NCBI GenBank assembly: GCA_004557655.1
Contig: SFGJ01000003.1
Span: forward strand, 62,001 to 126,000
DNA: 64,000 bases
DNA from: Clostridiales bacterium
Lineage (GTDB): Bacteria > Bacillota > Clostridia > Oscillospirales > Oscillospiraceae
Direction of reading: 5' to 3'
How positions within the stretch are numbered: the stretch's first letter is position 1; the number at the start of each line of letters is the position of its first letter. Position numbers and translations under genes: made by a program. The notes below the pieces were generated by a model. The model made no database searches, had not been told where the DNA came from, and saw only the letters and a list, made by a program, of their open reading frames with translations. Positions 8,691 through 17,611 of this stretch are shown piece by piece.

Positions 8691-10013
8691 TTATATTTTT
8701 GGGTTGGCATTTATGTTGGTGGTGATCTGCTTTACCATCTCGGCAAAGGCTGGATCGGAGCGCATTTGTTTTTCCACCTTATCCAGAGAGTGCAGCACCG
8801 TGGTGTGGTCCCTGTCGCCGAATTCCTTGCCGATGTCCACCAGATTCATGCAGATCATCCGCCGCATGAGGTACATGGCGATCTGCCGGGCGGTGACCAC
8901 CTCCCGGCCGCGGCTCTGGCCACGAAGCACATCTTCGTCGATATGGTAGGTGCTGCAGATGTAGTTCACCACTGACTGGGCTGTGGGGATGTACTCGTTG
9001 TTCTTCTTGATCATGTCCCGGATAGCACGGAGAATGTCCTCCTGGCTCATGGCGCTGCCCATGAGATCGTAGTAGGCGAGAATTTTGTTCAGGGTGCCCT
9101 CGATCTGCCGGACATTGGCGGTGACATTTTCCGCAATGAGGTCCGTCACCGGGTCGGACAGCTTCACGCCCAGCATGGCGGACTTGTTTTTCACGATGGC
9201 CAGACGGGTCTCATAATCCGGGGGGGTCACATCCACCATGAGACCCCACTCAAAGCGGGTACGCAGCCGGTCCTCCAGCTTGGTCATCTCCCGGGGAGGC
9301 CGGTCGGAGGTGAGGACGATCTGCTTGCCTGCTTCATACAGGGAATTGAAGGTATGGAAAAATTCCTCCTGGGTCTGCTCCTTGCCGGCGATGAACTGCA
9401 CGTCGTCCACCAAAAGCAGCGTGGCCTGCCGGTATTTCTCCCGGAACTCTGCGTTCTTGCCCTCCCGGATGGAGGCTACCAGCTCGTTGGTGAAGTCGTC
9501 GCCCTTGATGTAAACGATCTTGGCGTCGGGATGGTTTTTCTTAAGCCCGTGGGCAATGGCATAGAGTAGGTGGGTTTTTCCCAGGCCCGAATCGCCGTAG
9601 ATGAACAGAGGATTGTAGTTCACGCCCGGCCGCTCGGACACGGCGTGGGCGGCAGCGTAGGCCAGTTTATTGCTGGGCCCTACCACATAGGTCTCAAAGG
9701 TGAAGGCCCCGGAATCGTTCAGGTCCCCCGGATAGTCCGGCGCCACGCCGTGGTAGGCAGACAGCTGTTCATCGTTGAGGATCTTGATCTCAAAGTCAGC
9801 CGAAAACAGATCCCGCAGGGCATCCCGGATGTAGGAAAGGAACCGGGCCTCGATGGTTTTCTTCTTAAATTCGTTGCCGCAGTGCAGCACAAAGGCGGAA
9901 TCCTCCATGGTCACCACCTCCACCTCGTCGAACCAGGTGTTGATGGTGGTGGGGGCCAGCTGCCGCGACATCTGCTGCAGCACATTGCCCCATACGTCGG
10001 TCAGTGAATTCAA
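8691..10013 (-). CDS. dnaA: Chromosomal replication initiator DnaA
   Basis: A 440-residue DnaA, the AAA+ ATPase that binds DnaA boxes and melts the origin. Domain I is at residues 1-80 (start LNSLTDVWGNVLQQMSRQ). The AAA+ domain has Walker A GDSGLGKTHLL and Walker B LLLVDDVQF. The C-terminal DNA-binding domain IV includes the DnaA signature RQIAMYLMRRM and GDRDHTTVLHS. I place the start at the TTG at 10013 because AAAGGGGAG lies 8 bp upstream and family homology begins there; an in-frame codon at 10106 would add 31 residues of unrelated sequence. TTG may limit initiator synthesis (inference). It is transcribed leftward toward dnaN. Confidence 0.96.
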   Translation of the reverse strand: MNSLTDVWGNVLQQMSRQLAPTTINTWFDEVEVVTMEDSAFVLHCGNEFKKKTIEARFLSYIRDALRDLFSADFEIKILNDEQLSAYHGVAPDYPGDLNDSGAFTFETYVVGPSNKLAYAAAHAVSERPGVNYNPLFIYGDSGLGKTHLLYAIAHGLKKNHPDAKIVYIKGDDFTNELVASIREGKNAEFREKYRQATLLLVDDVQFIAGKEQTQEEFFHTFNSLYEAGKQIVLTSDRPPREMTKLEDRLRTRFEWGLMVDVTPPDYETRLAIVKNKSAMLGVKLSDPVTDLIAENVTANVRQIEGTLNKILAYYDLMGSAMSQEDILRAIRDMIKKNNEYIPTAQSVVNYICSTYHIDEDVLRGQSRGREVVTARQIAMYLMRRMICMNLVDIGKEFGDRDHTTVLHSLDKVEKQMRSDPAFAEMVKQITTNINANPKI

Positions 10014-10337
10014 ATTGATAGCTCCCCTTTCCCAAATAAAGAATTGTATATACAGGGAATATCGGTATCCTCGATGCCGGGAAAGGGGCAAAAGCCCCGC
10101 CGGCACCTGCCATACCCCTTATCTCGCACCGGTCCTCGCGAAAGAGCGGAACGATTGCGGCGATCCGCCCATCCCTTCCCTCGGAGTTTCTGTTTCAAAT
10201 AATTCTGCCGGCATGGCAGAATAACCGCACCATAAGTATATCAGAAATCTTCCGTAAAGTCCATACTTATATATTAGAATATGTATAAAACATTTCCACA
10301 CAGACGGAAAAACCGGACCTCCGCCGGGAAATATTTA
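10014..10337. other. dnaA-rpmH intergenic region (possible second origin lobe)
   Basis: The spacer between the divergent dnaA and rpmH genes. It holds the candidate dnaA promoter, an AT-rich stretch around 10241-10295, and only one near-match DnaA box (ATTTCCACA, 10292-10300). Bacillus has a box cluster here (incC); I do not see an equivalent cluster. Confidence 0.5.
10235..10263 (-). promoter_or_regulatory. Candidate dnaA promoter
   Basis: On the minus strand: TGGACT (10263-10258), 17-bp spacer, TATACT (10240-10235). The predicted transcript would have a leader of about 215 nt before the dnaA TTG. The -35 is a 4/6 match, so this is tentative. Confidence 0.45.
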
Positions 10338-10366
10338 TTGACAGCTTGATTTTCCTTATGTATAAT
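10338..10366 (+). promoter_or_regulatory. rpmH operon promoter
   Basis: TTGACA (10338-10343), 17-bp spacer, TATAAT (10361-10366): an exact consensus housekeeping promoter, as expected for a ribosomal protein operon. Confidence 0.88.
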
Positions 10367-10495
10367 AAGCAAAGTGCCGCTTTATCGGCATCTGACCTTA
10401 TCAACTGCGGGACAGAGTTTTTTCTGTCCGCCGTCGAGTAAGTGTGGCGGCCCGGTTGCCGCCGCCGGATTTCTATGTAATGGAGGTGTCCTGCA

Positions 10496-10630
10496 ATGTT
10501 CCGTACCTATCAGCCCAAGAAGCGCCAGCGCTCCAAGGTGCACGGTTTCCGCAAGAGAATGGCTACCGCCAACGGCCGCAAGGTGTTGGCCCGCCGTCGT
10601 GCCAAGGGTCGTGCTCGTTTGACCCTCTGA
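10496..10630 (+). CDS. rpmH: 50S ribosomal protein L34
   Basis: A 44-residue L34 beginning MFRTYQPKKRQRSKVHGF and ending RAKGRARLTL, very rich in Arg and Lys, with the family's full length. A GGAGGTG ribosome binding site precedes the ATG. It heads the rpmH-rnpA-yidD-yidC-khpB operon next to oriC and lies about 130 bp after an exact consensus promoter. Confidence 0.98.
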   Translation: MFRTYQPKKRQRSKVHGFRKRMATANGRKVLARRRAKGRARLTL

Positions 10631-10742
10631 GGTCACGGAAGGTGCATCCGGCATAGCTTGTGAAAAACAGGGACGGTGGAAGGGAAACTGCCGTCCCTAT
10701 TCGTCTATGCAAAAGTCGCTTGAAAAAAGCCGGGAGAGAGCC

Positions 10743-11090
10743 ATGAAAGCAGCCATAACGGTCAAGGAAAATTACGAATTTCGCCGTATTTATCATAAAG
10801 GCCGCTCCGCCGTTTCCCCCTACATGGTGGTCTACTGCCTGAAAAACCGGGAGGGAGCCAGCCGTCTGGGAGTCACGGTGAGCAGGAAGCTGGGTCATGC
10901 GGTGGTGCGCAACCGGGTGCGCCGCCGGCTCCGGGAGATCTATCGGCTGAACCGTGATAAAATGCAGCCCGGGTGGGATGTCATCGTGGTGGGACGCAGC
11001 CGCGGCATCAGCGGCGACTACCGGAAGATGAACGAGGCCTATCTGGACTGTCTGCGCAAGCTCTCTCTCCTGCGGGAGGACGAAGGATGA
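10743..11090 (+). CDS. rnpA: Ribonuclease P protein component
   Basis: A 115-residue RnpA, the protein cofactor of the RNase P ribozyme that trims tRNA 5' ends. It has FRRIYHKGRS near the start and the RNR motif VVRNRVRRRLREIYR near residues 53-68. An in-frame codon at 10707 would add 12 residues, but GGGAGAG just upstream of 10743 and family length favour the later ATG. Its stop overlaps the yidD start (ATGA). Confidence 0.96.
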   Translation: MKAAITVKENYEFRRIYHKGRSAVSPYMVVYCLKNREGASRLGVTVSRKLGHAVVRNRVRRRLREIYRLNRDKMQPGWDVIVVGRSRGISGDYRKMNEAYLDCLRKLSLLREDEG

Positions 11091-11296
11091 AAAAGTTCGT
11101 CATCTCCGCCATCCGGTTTTACCAGCGGGAAATTTCTCCCCTGAGCCCCCCCCGCTGCCGCTATATCCCCACCTGCTCGCAGTACGCACTGGAGGCGGTG
11201 GAGAAATACGGCGCCATAAAGGGGACGTTTCTGGCCACCAAGCGCATCCTGCGGTGCAACCCATTCCACAAGGGCGGGTATGATCCCGTTCCGTAA
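11087..11296 (+). CDS. yidD: Membrane protein insertion efficiency factor YidD
   Basis: A 69-residue YidD. The family pattern YQREISPLSPPRCRYIPTCSQYALEAVEKYG is followed by ILRCNPFHKGGYDPVP, including the conserved cysteines. YidD is a small amphipathic membrane-associated protein that assists YidC-dependent insertion. Its ATG overlaps the rnpA stop by four bases, so it is translationally coupled. yidC starts 38 bp later. Confidence 0.96.
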   Translation: MKKFVISAIRFYQREISPLSPPRCRYIPTCSQYALEAVEKYGAIKGTFLATKRILRCNPFHKGGYDPVP

Positions 11297-11334
11297 CCAT
11301 TGGTTTTTCCCAAGAATTAAACGGAGGAAAAAAT

Positions 11335-12426
11335 ATGTTCGCACAACTCGGATATTACATCTGTGTGCCCTTCGCCTGGCTGACCCGTGTGTTTTATTCG
11401 CTGACCGGGTCTTACGGCTTGGCGCTGATCCTCTTCACCCTGGTGGTGAAGCTGGTGATCCTGCCCTTCCAGCTCAAGGGCAAAAAGAGTATGCTGCGCA
11501 TGAGCCGTATGCAGGGCAAGATCAAGGAGATCCAGACCCGCTACGCCAACAACAAGCAGCGTCAGCAGGCGGAGATGGCGGACCTGTATGCCCGGGAGGG
11601 CGTGAATCCCATGTCCGGCTGTCTGTGGTCCTTCCTGCCCTTCCCCATCCTTATCGCCCTGTACGCCATCATCCGTCAGCCCCTGAGCCACCTGATGGGA
11701 TTGGGGGCGGATACCATCACGGCCATTTCCAATGCCGCCACCAAGATCGGCTACACCGTGGCAGAGGGCAGCTCCTCGGCCTATGAGCAGATCTATCTGG
11801 CCAAGTTCGTTCATCAGAATTGGGACAGCTTCCAGGGCCAGTTTGACGGGCTCATCAACCTGGACTACAGCTTCCTGGGTATGGATCTGGCCTCTCAGGG
11901 TTCCCAGCTCTTTGGTCAGATCACTACCGGCGGCTGGGCCGTCATCGGCGTGCTGCTGCTGCCCGTCATCGCCACGGCACTGCAGTTCCTCATGACCATT
12001 GTGAGCATGAAGAGCAATGGCAATACGGCCGGCCAGGGCAAGCTGATGATGTATCTTTTGCCCCTGATGACCCTGTGGATGGGCTACATTCTGCCCGCCG
12101 CTCTGTGCATCTACTGGATCGCCAACACCGCCTTTGCCATCGTGCAGGAGCAGGTGCTTAACAAGTATTTCAACAAGATCCTTGACCGGGAGGAGACCGA
12201 CAAGGAGAGGGCCAAGCGGGAGGCCCGTGCCGCCAAGATGATGGCCGGCCGGGAGCGTGCCCGTCAGCAGCAGGAGCTGGCCGCCGGGAAGCAGAACGCC
12301 GCGAAGAAGGGACAGTCCGCCGCCAAGAAACCGGAGAAGAAGGCTGCTACCAATGAAAACGGCCGTGTGGGACAGCGACCCTATGCCCGTGGCCGTGCGT
12401 ACAGCGAAAACCACTATGACGAGTAA
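11335..12426 (+). CDS. yidC: Membrane protein insertase YidC/Oxa1
   Basis: A 363-residue YidC/OxaA insertase that places and folds membrane proteins with or without the Sec translocon. Hydrophobic segments are visible at about residues 27-46, 93-115, 200-225 and 240-270. The hydrophilic groove loop (LKGKKSMLRMSRMQGKIKEIQTRY) contains its usual positive charges. The C-terminal tail, residues 280-363, is very basic and could contact ribosomes. No lipoprotein signal is evident, unlike Bacillus SpoIIIJ. It lies between yidD and khpB in the conserved operon. Confidence 0.96.
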   Translation: MFAQLGYYICVPFAWLTRVFYSLTGSYGLALILFTLVVKLVILPFQLKGKKSMLRMSRMQGKIKEIQTRYANNKQRQQAEMADLYAREGVNPMSGCLWSFLPFPILIALYAIIRQPLSHLMGLGADTITAISNAATKIGYTVAEGSSSAYEQIYLAKFVHQNWDSFQGQFDGLINLDYSFLGMDLASQGSQLFGQITTGGWAVIGVLLLPVIATALQFLMTIVSMKSNGNTAGQGKLMMYLLPLMTLWMGYILPAALCIYWIANTAFAIVQEQVLNKYFNKILDREETDKERAKREARAAKMMAGRERARQQQELAAGKQNAAKKGQSAAKKPEKKAATNENGRVGQRPYARGRAYSENHYDE

Positions 12427-12437
12427 GGAGTTTTGTC

Positions 12438-13217
12438 ATGCGTTATATTGATGTAACAGGCAAGACCGAGGAAGAAGCCGTCCGCAAGGCGCTGGAGCAG
12501 CTCCATCTGGACCGGGACGATGTTTCCGTGGAGATCCTGGAGCGGGCCAAGAGCGGATTTTTAGGCATCGGCAGCACCCCCGCCAGGGTGCGGGTGAGTT
12601 ACGAGCTGGATGTTGCCGATGAGGCGGAGGTCAAGGCCGAGCCGCCCAGGGCTGAGGAAAAGAAGCTGCCAGCCAAGCCTGTGGAAAAAAAGCCCGAGCC
12701 CAAGGCGGATATGCCCCAAGAGGAAAAGCCCGCCGCCGGGGCGGACATCTGCGTCAATGACGATGTCCGCCGCATCACGGAGTTCCTCTCGGGCCTTTTA
12801 GAGCATATGGAATGCACCGCTGAGGTGCAGGTGTACGAGGAGGAGAAGAACCGCTACAAGGTGATCCTGGTGGGTCAGAAGCTGGGCGCTCTCATCGGCC
12901 GCCGGGGAGAGACGCTGGACGCCATCCAGCAGCTCACCAACTATGCCGTTAACAGCGGCCGGGATAAGCGTCTGCGGATCCATGTGGATGCCGAGAACTA
13001 CCGGGCCAAGCGTGAACAGAGTCTGGAGAGTCTGGCGAATAAGGTGGCCGGCAAGGTCCTCAAGTACCGCCGCAGCGTGACGCTGGAGCCTATGAACGCC
13101 TATGAGCGCCATGTGATCCACGCCGCCCTGCAGGACAAACAGGGAGTCACCACCTACTCCATAGGCACGGAGCCCAACCGCCGTGTGGTGGTTGCCTACG
13201 AGCGGGGAAACCGCTAA
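12438..13217 (+). CDS. khpB: RNA-binding protein KhpB (Jag/EloR)
   Basis: A 259-residue Jag-family protein. The Jag-N domain is at residues 1-52 (VTGKTEEEAVRKALEQL, AKSGFLGIGSTPARV). A charged, proline-rich linker spans about 55-105. A KH domain has LGALIGRRGETLDAIQQL, and a C-terminal R3H domain ends in GTEPNRRVVVAYER. In Streptococcus the protein (KhpB/EloR) partners with KhpA and affects cell elongation. Last gene of the rpmH operon, followed at once by a strong terminator. Confidence 0.95.
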   Translation: MRYIDVTGKTEEEAVRKALEQLHLDRDDVSVEILERAKSGFLGIGSTPARVRVSYELDVADEAEVKAEPPRAEEKKLPAKPVEKKPEPKADMPQEEKPAAGADICVNDDVRRITEFLSGLLEHMECTAEVQVYEEEKNRYKVILVGQKLGALIGRRGETLDAIQQLTNYAVNSGRDKRLRIHVDAENYRAKREQSLESLANKVAGKVLKYRRSVTLEPMNAYERHVIHAALQDKQGVTTYSIGTEPNRRVVVAYERGNR

Positions 13218-13226
13218 TTAAAGAGA

Positions 13227-13257
13227 AACAGACCGGATCGCTCCGGTCTGTTTTTTT
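13227..13257 (+). terminator. Terminator of the rpmH-khpB operon
   Basis: AACAGACCGGA / TCCGGTCTGTT hairpin with a 4-nt loop, running into seven T residues. Confidence 0.9.
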
Positions 13258-13381
13258 CGGTCATAATTCATTTTGGCGGTTGCGGGCCGTTTTCCGGCAG
13301 AGCATCGCAGATGCCGTCGTTCCGGGCGGTTCCTGCCGTGCTCCGGATGCCGGCGGCGGCATATAAGGCCTGTCATTTTGC

Positions 13382-14143
13382 TTATATCCCGAAAAAGGCC
13401 CTTCCGTTTTCCCAGGTGGCCTCCTCCACCTCCCGGGGGGAAATGCCCTTGATCCGGGCAATCTGCTCCGCCACGAAACACACATAGGACGAGTCGTTCC
13501 GCTCCCCCCGATGGGGAACCGGGGTCAGGTACGGCGCGTCGGTCTCGATCATCAATTTATCCAGCGGCACGGCGGCGATGACCTCCGGGGCTTTCCTGGC
13601 GTTTTTAAAGGTGGCAGCCCCATTGAAGGACAGCATCCACCCTGCTCTCACCAGCTCCCGGGCCATCTCCACCGACCCGGCAAAGCAGTGGAAAACCCCT
13701 TTTACATGAGGAAACTCCCGCACAATAGCCAATGTGTCGGCGTGGGCGTCCCGGTCGTGGATGATGACCGGCAAGGACAGCTCCTCCGCCAGCGCAAGCT
13801 GCCGCCGCAGCACCTCCTGCTGCAATTCCTTCGGGGGATTCTCCGCCCAGTAGTAGTCCAGACCGATCTCCCCTATGGCCACCACCTTCTTTTCCCCCGC
13901 CAGCGTCCGCAGGGTGTCTATCATGGCGGGGTCAAAGTCCCCGCAGTTCTCCGGGTGGATGCCCACGGCGGCGTAAAGAAACTGGTACTTCCGCGCCATT
14001 TCCACTGCCATGCGGGAGGTGGCCAAATCGCAGCCGGGATTCACAATAAGCCCCACATTCTTCCCCGGCATGGAGGTGAGCAGCTCATCCCGGTCCCGGT
14101 CAAACCGCGCGTCGTCATAGTGGGCGTGGGTGTCAAACAGCAT
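13382..14143 (-). CDS. tatD: TatD-family metal-dependent DNase
   Basis: A 253-residue TatD-family hydrolase with a TIM-barrel metal site. Visible motifs are DTHAHYDD (first metal ligands), AAVGIHPEN, GEIGLDYYW, VIIHDRDAH and ETDAPYLTPVPHRGERNDSSY. Members act as metal-dependent deoxyribonucleases, often next to metG or ksgA in Firmicutes. Here it is the last gene of a leftward xth-ABM-tatD unit. The ATG at 14143 follows GGGAGC. The family call is firm; physiological role is inferred. Confidence 0.94.
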   Translation of the reverse strand: MLFDTHAHYDDARFDRDRDELLTSMPGKNVGLIVNPGCDLATSRMAVEMARKYQFLYAAVGIHPENCGDFDPAMIDTLRTLAGEKKVVAIGEIGLDYYWAENPPKELQQEVLRRQLALAEELSLPVIIHDRDAHADTLAIVREFPHVKGVFHCFAGSVEMARELVRAGWMLSFNGAATFKNARKAPEVIAAVPLDKLMIETDAPYLTPVPHRGERNDSSYVCFVAEQIARIKGISPREVEEATWENGRAFFGI

Positions 14144-14158
14144 GGATCTTGCTCCCTT

Positions 14159-14434
14159 TCAGTCCTTCTGCACCCGTGTTTCGGCGATGCAGTCGTTTTT
14201 AATGTCCATGAGCCGCTTCATGTGCTCCTGCTCCATGTGGAGGCGCTGGTGCGCTTCACTTTCCCACTCCTCCAGCAGCAGGATCTCCTCCTCGTTCTGG
14301 CAGGAGAGGTAGTAGTCATACCGCAGGCAGCCGTCCTCCTCCCGAATGGCGGAGAGGATACCCGCCGTCACCACCCGGTGCAGAAATTCCTCCCGCCGCC
14401 CGGGCCTTGCGAAGTATGTAACGGTGATCTTCAT
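14159..14434 (-). CDS. ABM-domain monooxygenase-like protein
   Basis: A 91-residue protein with a single antibiotic-biosynthesis-monooxygenase (ABM) dimeric ferredoxin-like fold: MKITVTYFARPGRREEF, REEDGCLRYDYYLS, LLEEWESEAHQRLHMEQEHMKRL. Relatives range from quinol monooxygenases to heme-degrading enzymes and simple stress proteins, so no substrate can be assigned. The ATG at 14434 lies 1 bp after the xth stop, with GGAGG inside the xth end, so it is co-translated. Confidence 0.85.
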   Translation of the reverse strand: MKITVTYFARPGRREEFLHRVVTAGILSAIREEDGCLRYDYYLSCQNEEEILLLEEWESEAHQRLHMEQEHMKRLMDIKNDCIAETRVQKD

Positions 14435-14435
14435 G

Positions 14436-15191
14436 TCAAACCTCCAGCTCCAGCAGCACCGGGCAGTGGTCGCTGCCATAGATTTCACTGCGGATGTCCG
14501 CCGCCTTCACCTTGTCCGCCAGCCGCTGCGACACGATGAAGTAGTCAATGCGCCACCCCACATTCTTTTCCCTTGCGTGGAACCGGTAGCTCCACCAGGA
14601 GTACCGGTCCGTCACGTCGCCATTTATGTACCGGAAAGTGTCCACGAAGCCCGCCTCCAGCAGCCGGGTCATCTTCTCCCGCTCCTCGTCGGAGAAGCCG
14701 GGATTCTGGCGGTTGGTCTTGGGGTTTTTCAGGTCGATCTCACGGTGCGCCACATTCAGGTCCCCGCAATATACAACGGGCTTGGCTTGATCCAACTCCC
14801 GCAGATAGTCCCGCAGGTCGTCCTCCCACCGCATCCGGTAGTCAAGCCTTTTCAGCCCATCCTGGCTGTTGGGGGTATAGCAGCACACCAGGTAGAATTG
14901 AGGAAACTCCGCCGTAATGATCCGCCCCTCGTGGCGGTGCTCATCGCCGCCGAAGTCATAGGTCACGGAAAGGGGCTCCGTCCGAGTGAGAATGGCCGTG
15001 CCGGAATAGCCCTTCTTGTCGGCGGAGTTGAAAAACCGATGGTATCCCGGCAGGTCAAACACCGCCTGCTCCGGCTGCAGCTTGGTCTCCTGCAGGCAGA
15101 GAATGTCCGGGCTCTCCTGCGCCACATAGTCCAAAAAGCCCTTTCCCAGCACGGCCCGCAGGCCGTTCACATTCCAGCTTATCAGCTTCAT
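14436..15191 (-). CDS. xth: Exodeoxyribonuclease III (AP endonuclease)
   Basis: A 251-residue ExoIII-family AP endonuclease for base-excision repair. Motifs in order: SWNVNGLRA, CLQETKLQ (catalytic Glu), YCGDLNVAH (Asp and Asn), WRIDYFIVS and GSDHCPV (catalytic Asp-His). Length is normal. The start at 15191 has GGGAGGAT 8 bp upstream; the upstream in-frame extension lacks homology. It is the first gene of the leftward xth-ABM-tatD unit. Confidence 0.96.
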   Translation of the reverse strand: MKLISWNVNGLRAVLGKGFLDYVAQESPDILCLQETKLQPEQAVFDLPGYHRFFNSADKKGYSGTAILTRTEPLSVTYDFGGDEHRHEGRIITAEFPQFYLVCCYTPNSQDGLKRLDYRMRWEDDLRDYLRELDQAKPVVYCGDLNVAHREIDLKNPKTNRQNPGFSDEEREKMTRLLEAGFVDTFRYINGDVTDRYSWWSYRFHAREKNVGWRIDYFIVSQRLADKVKAADIRSEIYGSDHCPVLLELEV

Positions 15192-15224
15192 TCCGGGTAT
15201 CCTCCCTGATCGTTTGTTTCCAAT

Positions 15225-15253
15225 ACTATACCACAATCGGGGACAAAACCCAA
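15225..15253 (-). promoter_or_regulatory. Promoter of xth-ABM-tatD
   Basis: Minus strand TTGGGT, 17-bp spacer, TATAGT, about 30 bp upstream of the xth start. Almost back-to-back with the metG leader promoter. Confidence 0.55.
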
Positions 15254-15261
15254 CAAAAACA

Positions 15262-15290
15262 TTGACAAACATAGCACGGCAGGATAAAAT
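15262..15290 (+). promoter_or_regulatory. Promoter of the metG T-box leader
   Basis: TTGACA (15262-15267), 17-bp spacer, TAAAAT (15285-15290), placed just before the T-box leader. Confidence 0.82.
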
Positions 15291-15311
15291 AGCCCAAGAA
15301 AGAGAAAACTA

Positions 15312-15577
15312 AAGGCAGTGAAGGAAAGAGTACCCCGTTTTAGGCCACCGCAAGAGAGCCCGGTCAGGTGAAAGCGGGCGTGGCACGGATGGGGGAACAT
15401 GGCTCCGGAGCCGCCGGGTCGAGGGCCGAAGGGCATTAGATCCGGACGGGGGCGCCCGTGACAGCGCGGGAGTGTAGCGGCACTCCATGAGGCCGTCTTT
15501 GCGTGAGCGGGCGGCGAAGCAAGGTGGTATCACGGTGTTTTGGCATCGTCCTTGGCGGATTGCCGGGGACGTTTTTT
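15312..15577 (+). ncRNA. T-box riboswitch upstream of metG (Met specifier)
   Basis: A T-box leader that senses uncharged tRNA. It has GGAAAGAGTA in the distal part of stem I, an AAGAGAGC ... GGTGAAAGC segment, and a specifier region GAACATGGCTCCGGAGC in which ATG (15399-15401) is in the specifier position, matching methionine. The T-box motif AAGGTGGTATCACGG (15521-15535) contains TGGT, which can pair with an ACCA tRNA end. A terminator hairpin, CGTCCTTGGC / GCCGGGGACG plus TTTTTT, ends the leader (15547-15577). Uncharged tRNA-Met should stabilise the antiterminator and allow metG transcription. Confidence 0.88.
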
Positions 15578-15646
15578 GTTTACCCGACGCATGGAAAAAA
15601 TTAAAGTCACTCTTCCATTCGGAGTGACGGAAAAGGAGATAAACCC

Positions 15647-17611
15647 ATGGAAAACAAAAAGTTCTATATCACGACCCCCATTTACTATCCCTCGGACAAG
15701 CTGCACATCGGCCACAGCTACTGCACCGTGGCCACGGACGCCATCGCCCGCTATAAGCGGCTGCAGGGCTACGATGTCATGTTCCTCACCGGCACCGACG
15801 AGCACGGCCAGAAGATCGAGTCCAAGGCCAGGGAGGCGGGCCTGGAGCCTCAGGCGTTCGTGGACCGCATTGTCAACGGCGAGCGGGGTGTCCGGGATCT
15901 GTGGAAGCTGATGAACATCTCCAACGACCGCTTCATCCGCACCACGGACGACTACCACTGCGTGGCCGTGCAGAGGATCTTTAAGAAGATGTACGACAAG
16001 GGCGACATCTACAAGGGCGCCTACAAGGGCAAATACTGCACCCCCTGCGAAAGCTTCTGGACCGAGAGCCAGTTGGTGGACGGCAAATGTCCCGACTGCG
16101 GCCGTGAGGTTCATGACGCCGAGGAGGAGGCCTATTTCTTCCGTCTGAGCAAGTACGCCGACCGTGTCCGGCACCTGCTGGAGGACACGGATTTCCTGCA
16201 GCCCCGGAGCCGTGTCAACGAGATGGTGAACAACTTCATCAAGCCCGGTCTGGAGGACCTGTGCGTCAGCCGCACCAGCTTTACGTGGGGCATTCCCGTG
16301 GACTTTGACCCGGGCCATGTAGTGTATGTGTGGGTGGACGCCCTGTTCAACTACTGCACCGCCTTGGGCTTCTGCAACGAGAAATATCATGATTACGACA
16401 AATACTGGCCTGCCGACTACCACATCGTGGGCAAGGAGATCGTCCGCTTCCACTCCATCATCTGGCCCGCCATGCTCATGAGCATGGAGATGCCCCTGCC
16501 CAAGCACGTCTACGGCCACGGCTGGCTGGTCATCGACGGCGGCAAGATGTCCAAGTCCAAGGGCAACGTGGTGGATCCCTATGTTTTGGCGGAGAAGTTC
16601 GGCGTGGACGCTCTGCGCTTCTTCCTGCTGCGCACCTTCCCCTTCGGCACCGACGGCAACTTCTCCAATGAGCTGCTCATCAACACCATCAACGTGGATC
16701 TGGCCAACGATCTCGGCAACCTCGTCAGCCGCACCTGCGCCATGGTGGAGAAGTATTTCGGCGGCACCCTGCCCGAGGCGCGGGAGGACAGCCCCACTGA
16801 CTGCGACCTGAAAAAGCTGGCCTGCGCCCTCCGCGAGCGCTATCAGGCCGAGATGGACAAGCTCCAGCTGCAAAACGGTCTGGAGGAGATCTTCAAGGTC
16901 ATCGACCGCGCCAATAAGTATATCGACGAAAACGCCCCCTGGAAGCTGGCCAAGGAGGAGGGCAAGGAGGCTCGTCTGGCCACGGTGCTCTATAACCTGC
17001 TGGAGACCGTGCGCATCTGCACCGTCCTGCTCACGCCCTTCATGCCTGCCAGCTGCGACAAGATTTTCGCCCAGATCGGCGCCTGCGAGGGCTGCCGCAC
17101 CTGGGACAGCGCCGCCCGGTGGGGCAAGCTGAAAGCCGCTGTCACCGTCACCAAGGGCGAAGCCCTCTTCCCCCGCATCGACGCCGAAAAGGCGCTGGCG
17201 GAGCTGGACGCTTTGCAGGAGGCGCAGAAGAAGGCCGCCCTTCCCGCGCTGGAGATCGAGCCATTCACCGAGTCCGAGGTGGACTTCGACACCTTCTGCA
17301 AGTCCGATTTCCGCGCCGTGAAGATCAAGGCCTGCGAGGCAGTGAAAAAGAGCGACAAGCTCCTGAAGTTCACTCTGGACGACGGCTCCGGCACCGACCG
17401 CACCATCGTCTCCGGCATCCACCATTACTATGAGCCGGAGGACCTGGTGGGCAAGACCGCCGTGGCGATTCTGAACCTGCCCCCCCGCAAGATGATGGGC
17501 ATTCCCTCCTGCGGTATGCTCATTTCCGCCGTCCACAAGGAAAAAGGCGAGGAAAAGCTGCACCTGCTGCTGCTGGATGACTCCATTCCCGCCGGCGCCA
17601 AGCTGTGCTGA
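15647..17611 (+). CDS. metG: Methionyl-tRNA synthetase
   Basis: A 654-residue class I synthetase that charges tRNA-Met. The HIGH motif is at residues 20-23, the zinc knuckle cysteines are C131, C134, C148 and C151, and KMSKS is near residue 300. The anticodon-binding helical domain follows. The C-terminal tRNA-binding (EMAP/Trbp111-like) domain starts near residue 545 and includes KSDFRAVKIKACEAVKKSDKL. The domain layout is the usual dimeric bacterial form. The ATG follows AAAAGGAGATAAACCC. Expression is controlled by the upstream methionine T-box. Confidence 0.97.
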   Translation: MENKKFYITTPIYYPSDKLHIGHSYCTVATDAIARYKRLQGYDVMFLTGTDEHGQKIESKAREAGLEPQAFVDRIVNGERGVRDLWKLMNISNDRFIRTTDDYHCVAVQRIFKKMYDKGDIYKGAYKGKYCTPCESFWTESQLVDGKCPDCGREVHDAEEEAYFFRLSKYADRVRHLLEDTDFLQPRSRVNEMVNNFIKPGLEDLCVSRTSFTWGIPVDFDPGHVVYVWVDALFNYCTALGFCNEKYHDYDKYWPADYHIVGKEIVRFHSIIWPAMLMSMEMPLPKHVYGHGWLVIDGGKMSKSKGNVVDPYVLAEKFGVDALRFFLLRTFPFGTDGNFSNELLINTINVDLANDLGNLVSRTCAMVEKYFGGTLPEAREDSPTDCDLKKLACALRERYQAEMDKLQLQNGLEEIFKVIDRANKYIDENAPWKLAKEEGKEARLATVLYNLLETVRICTVLLTPFMPASCDKIFAQIGACEGCRTWDSAARWGKLKAAVTVTKGEALFPRIDAEKALAELDALQEAQKKAALPALEIEPFTESEVDFDTFCKSDFRAVKIKACEAVKKSDKLLKFTLDDGSGTDRTIVSGIHHYYEPEDLVGKTAVAILNLPPRKMMGIPSCGMLISAVHKEKGEEKLHLLLLDDSIPAGAKLC

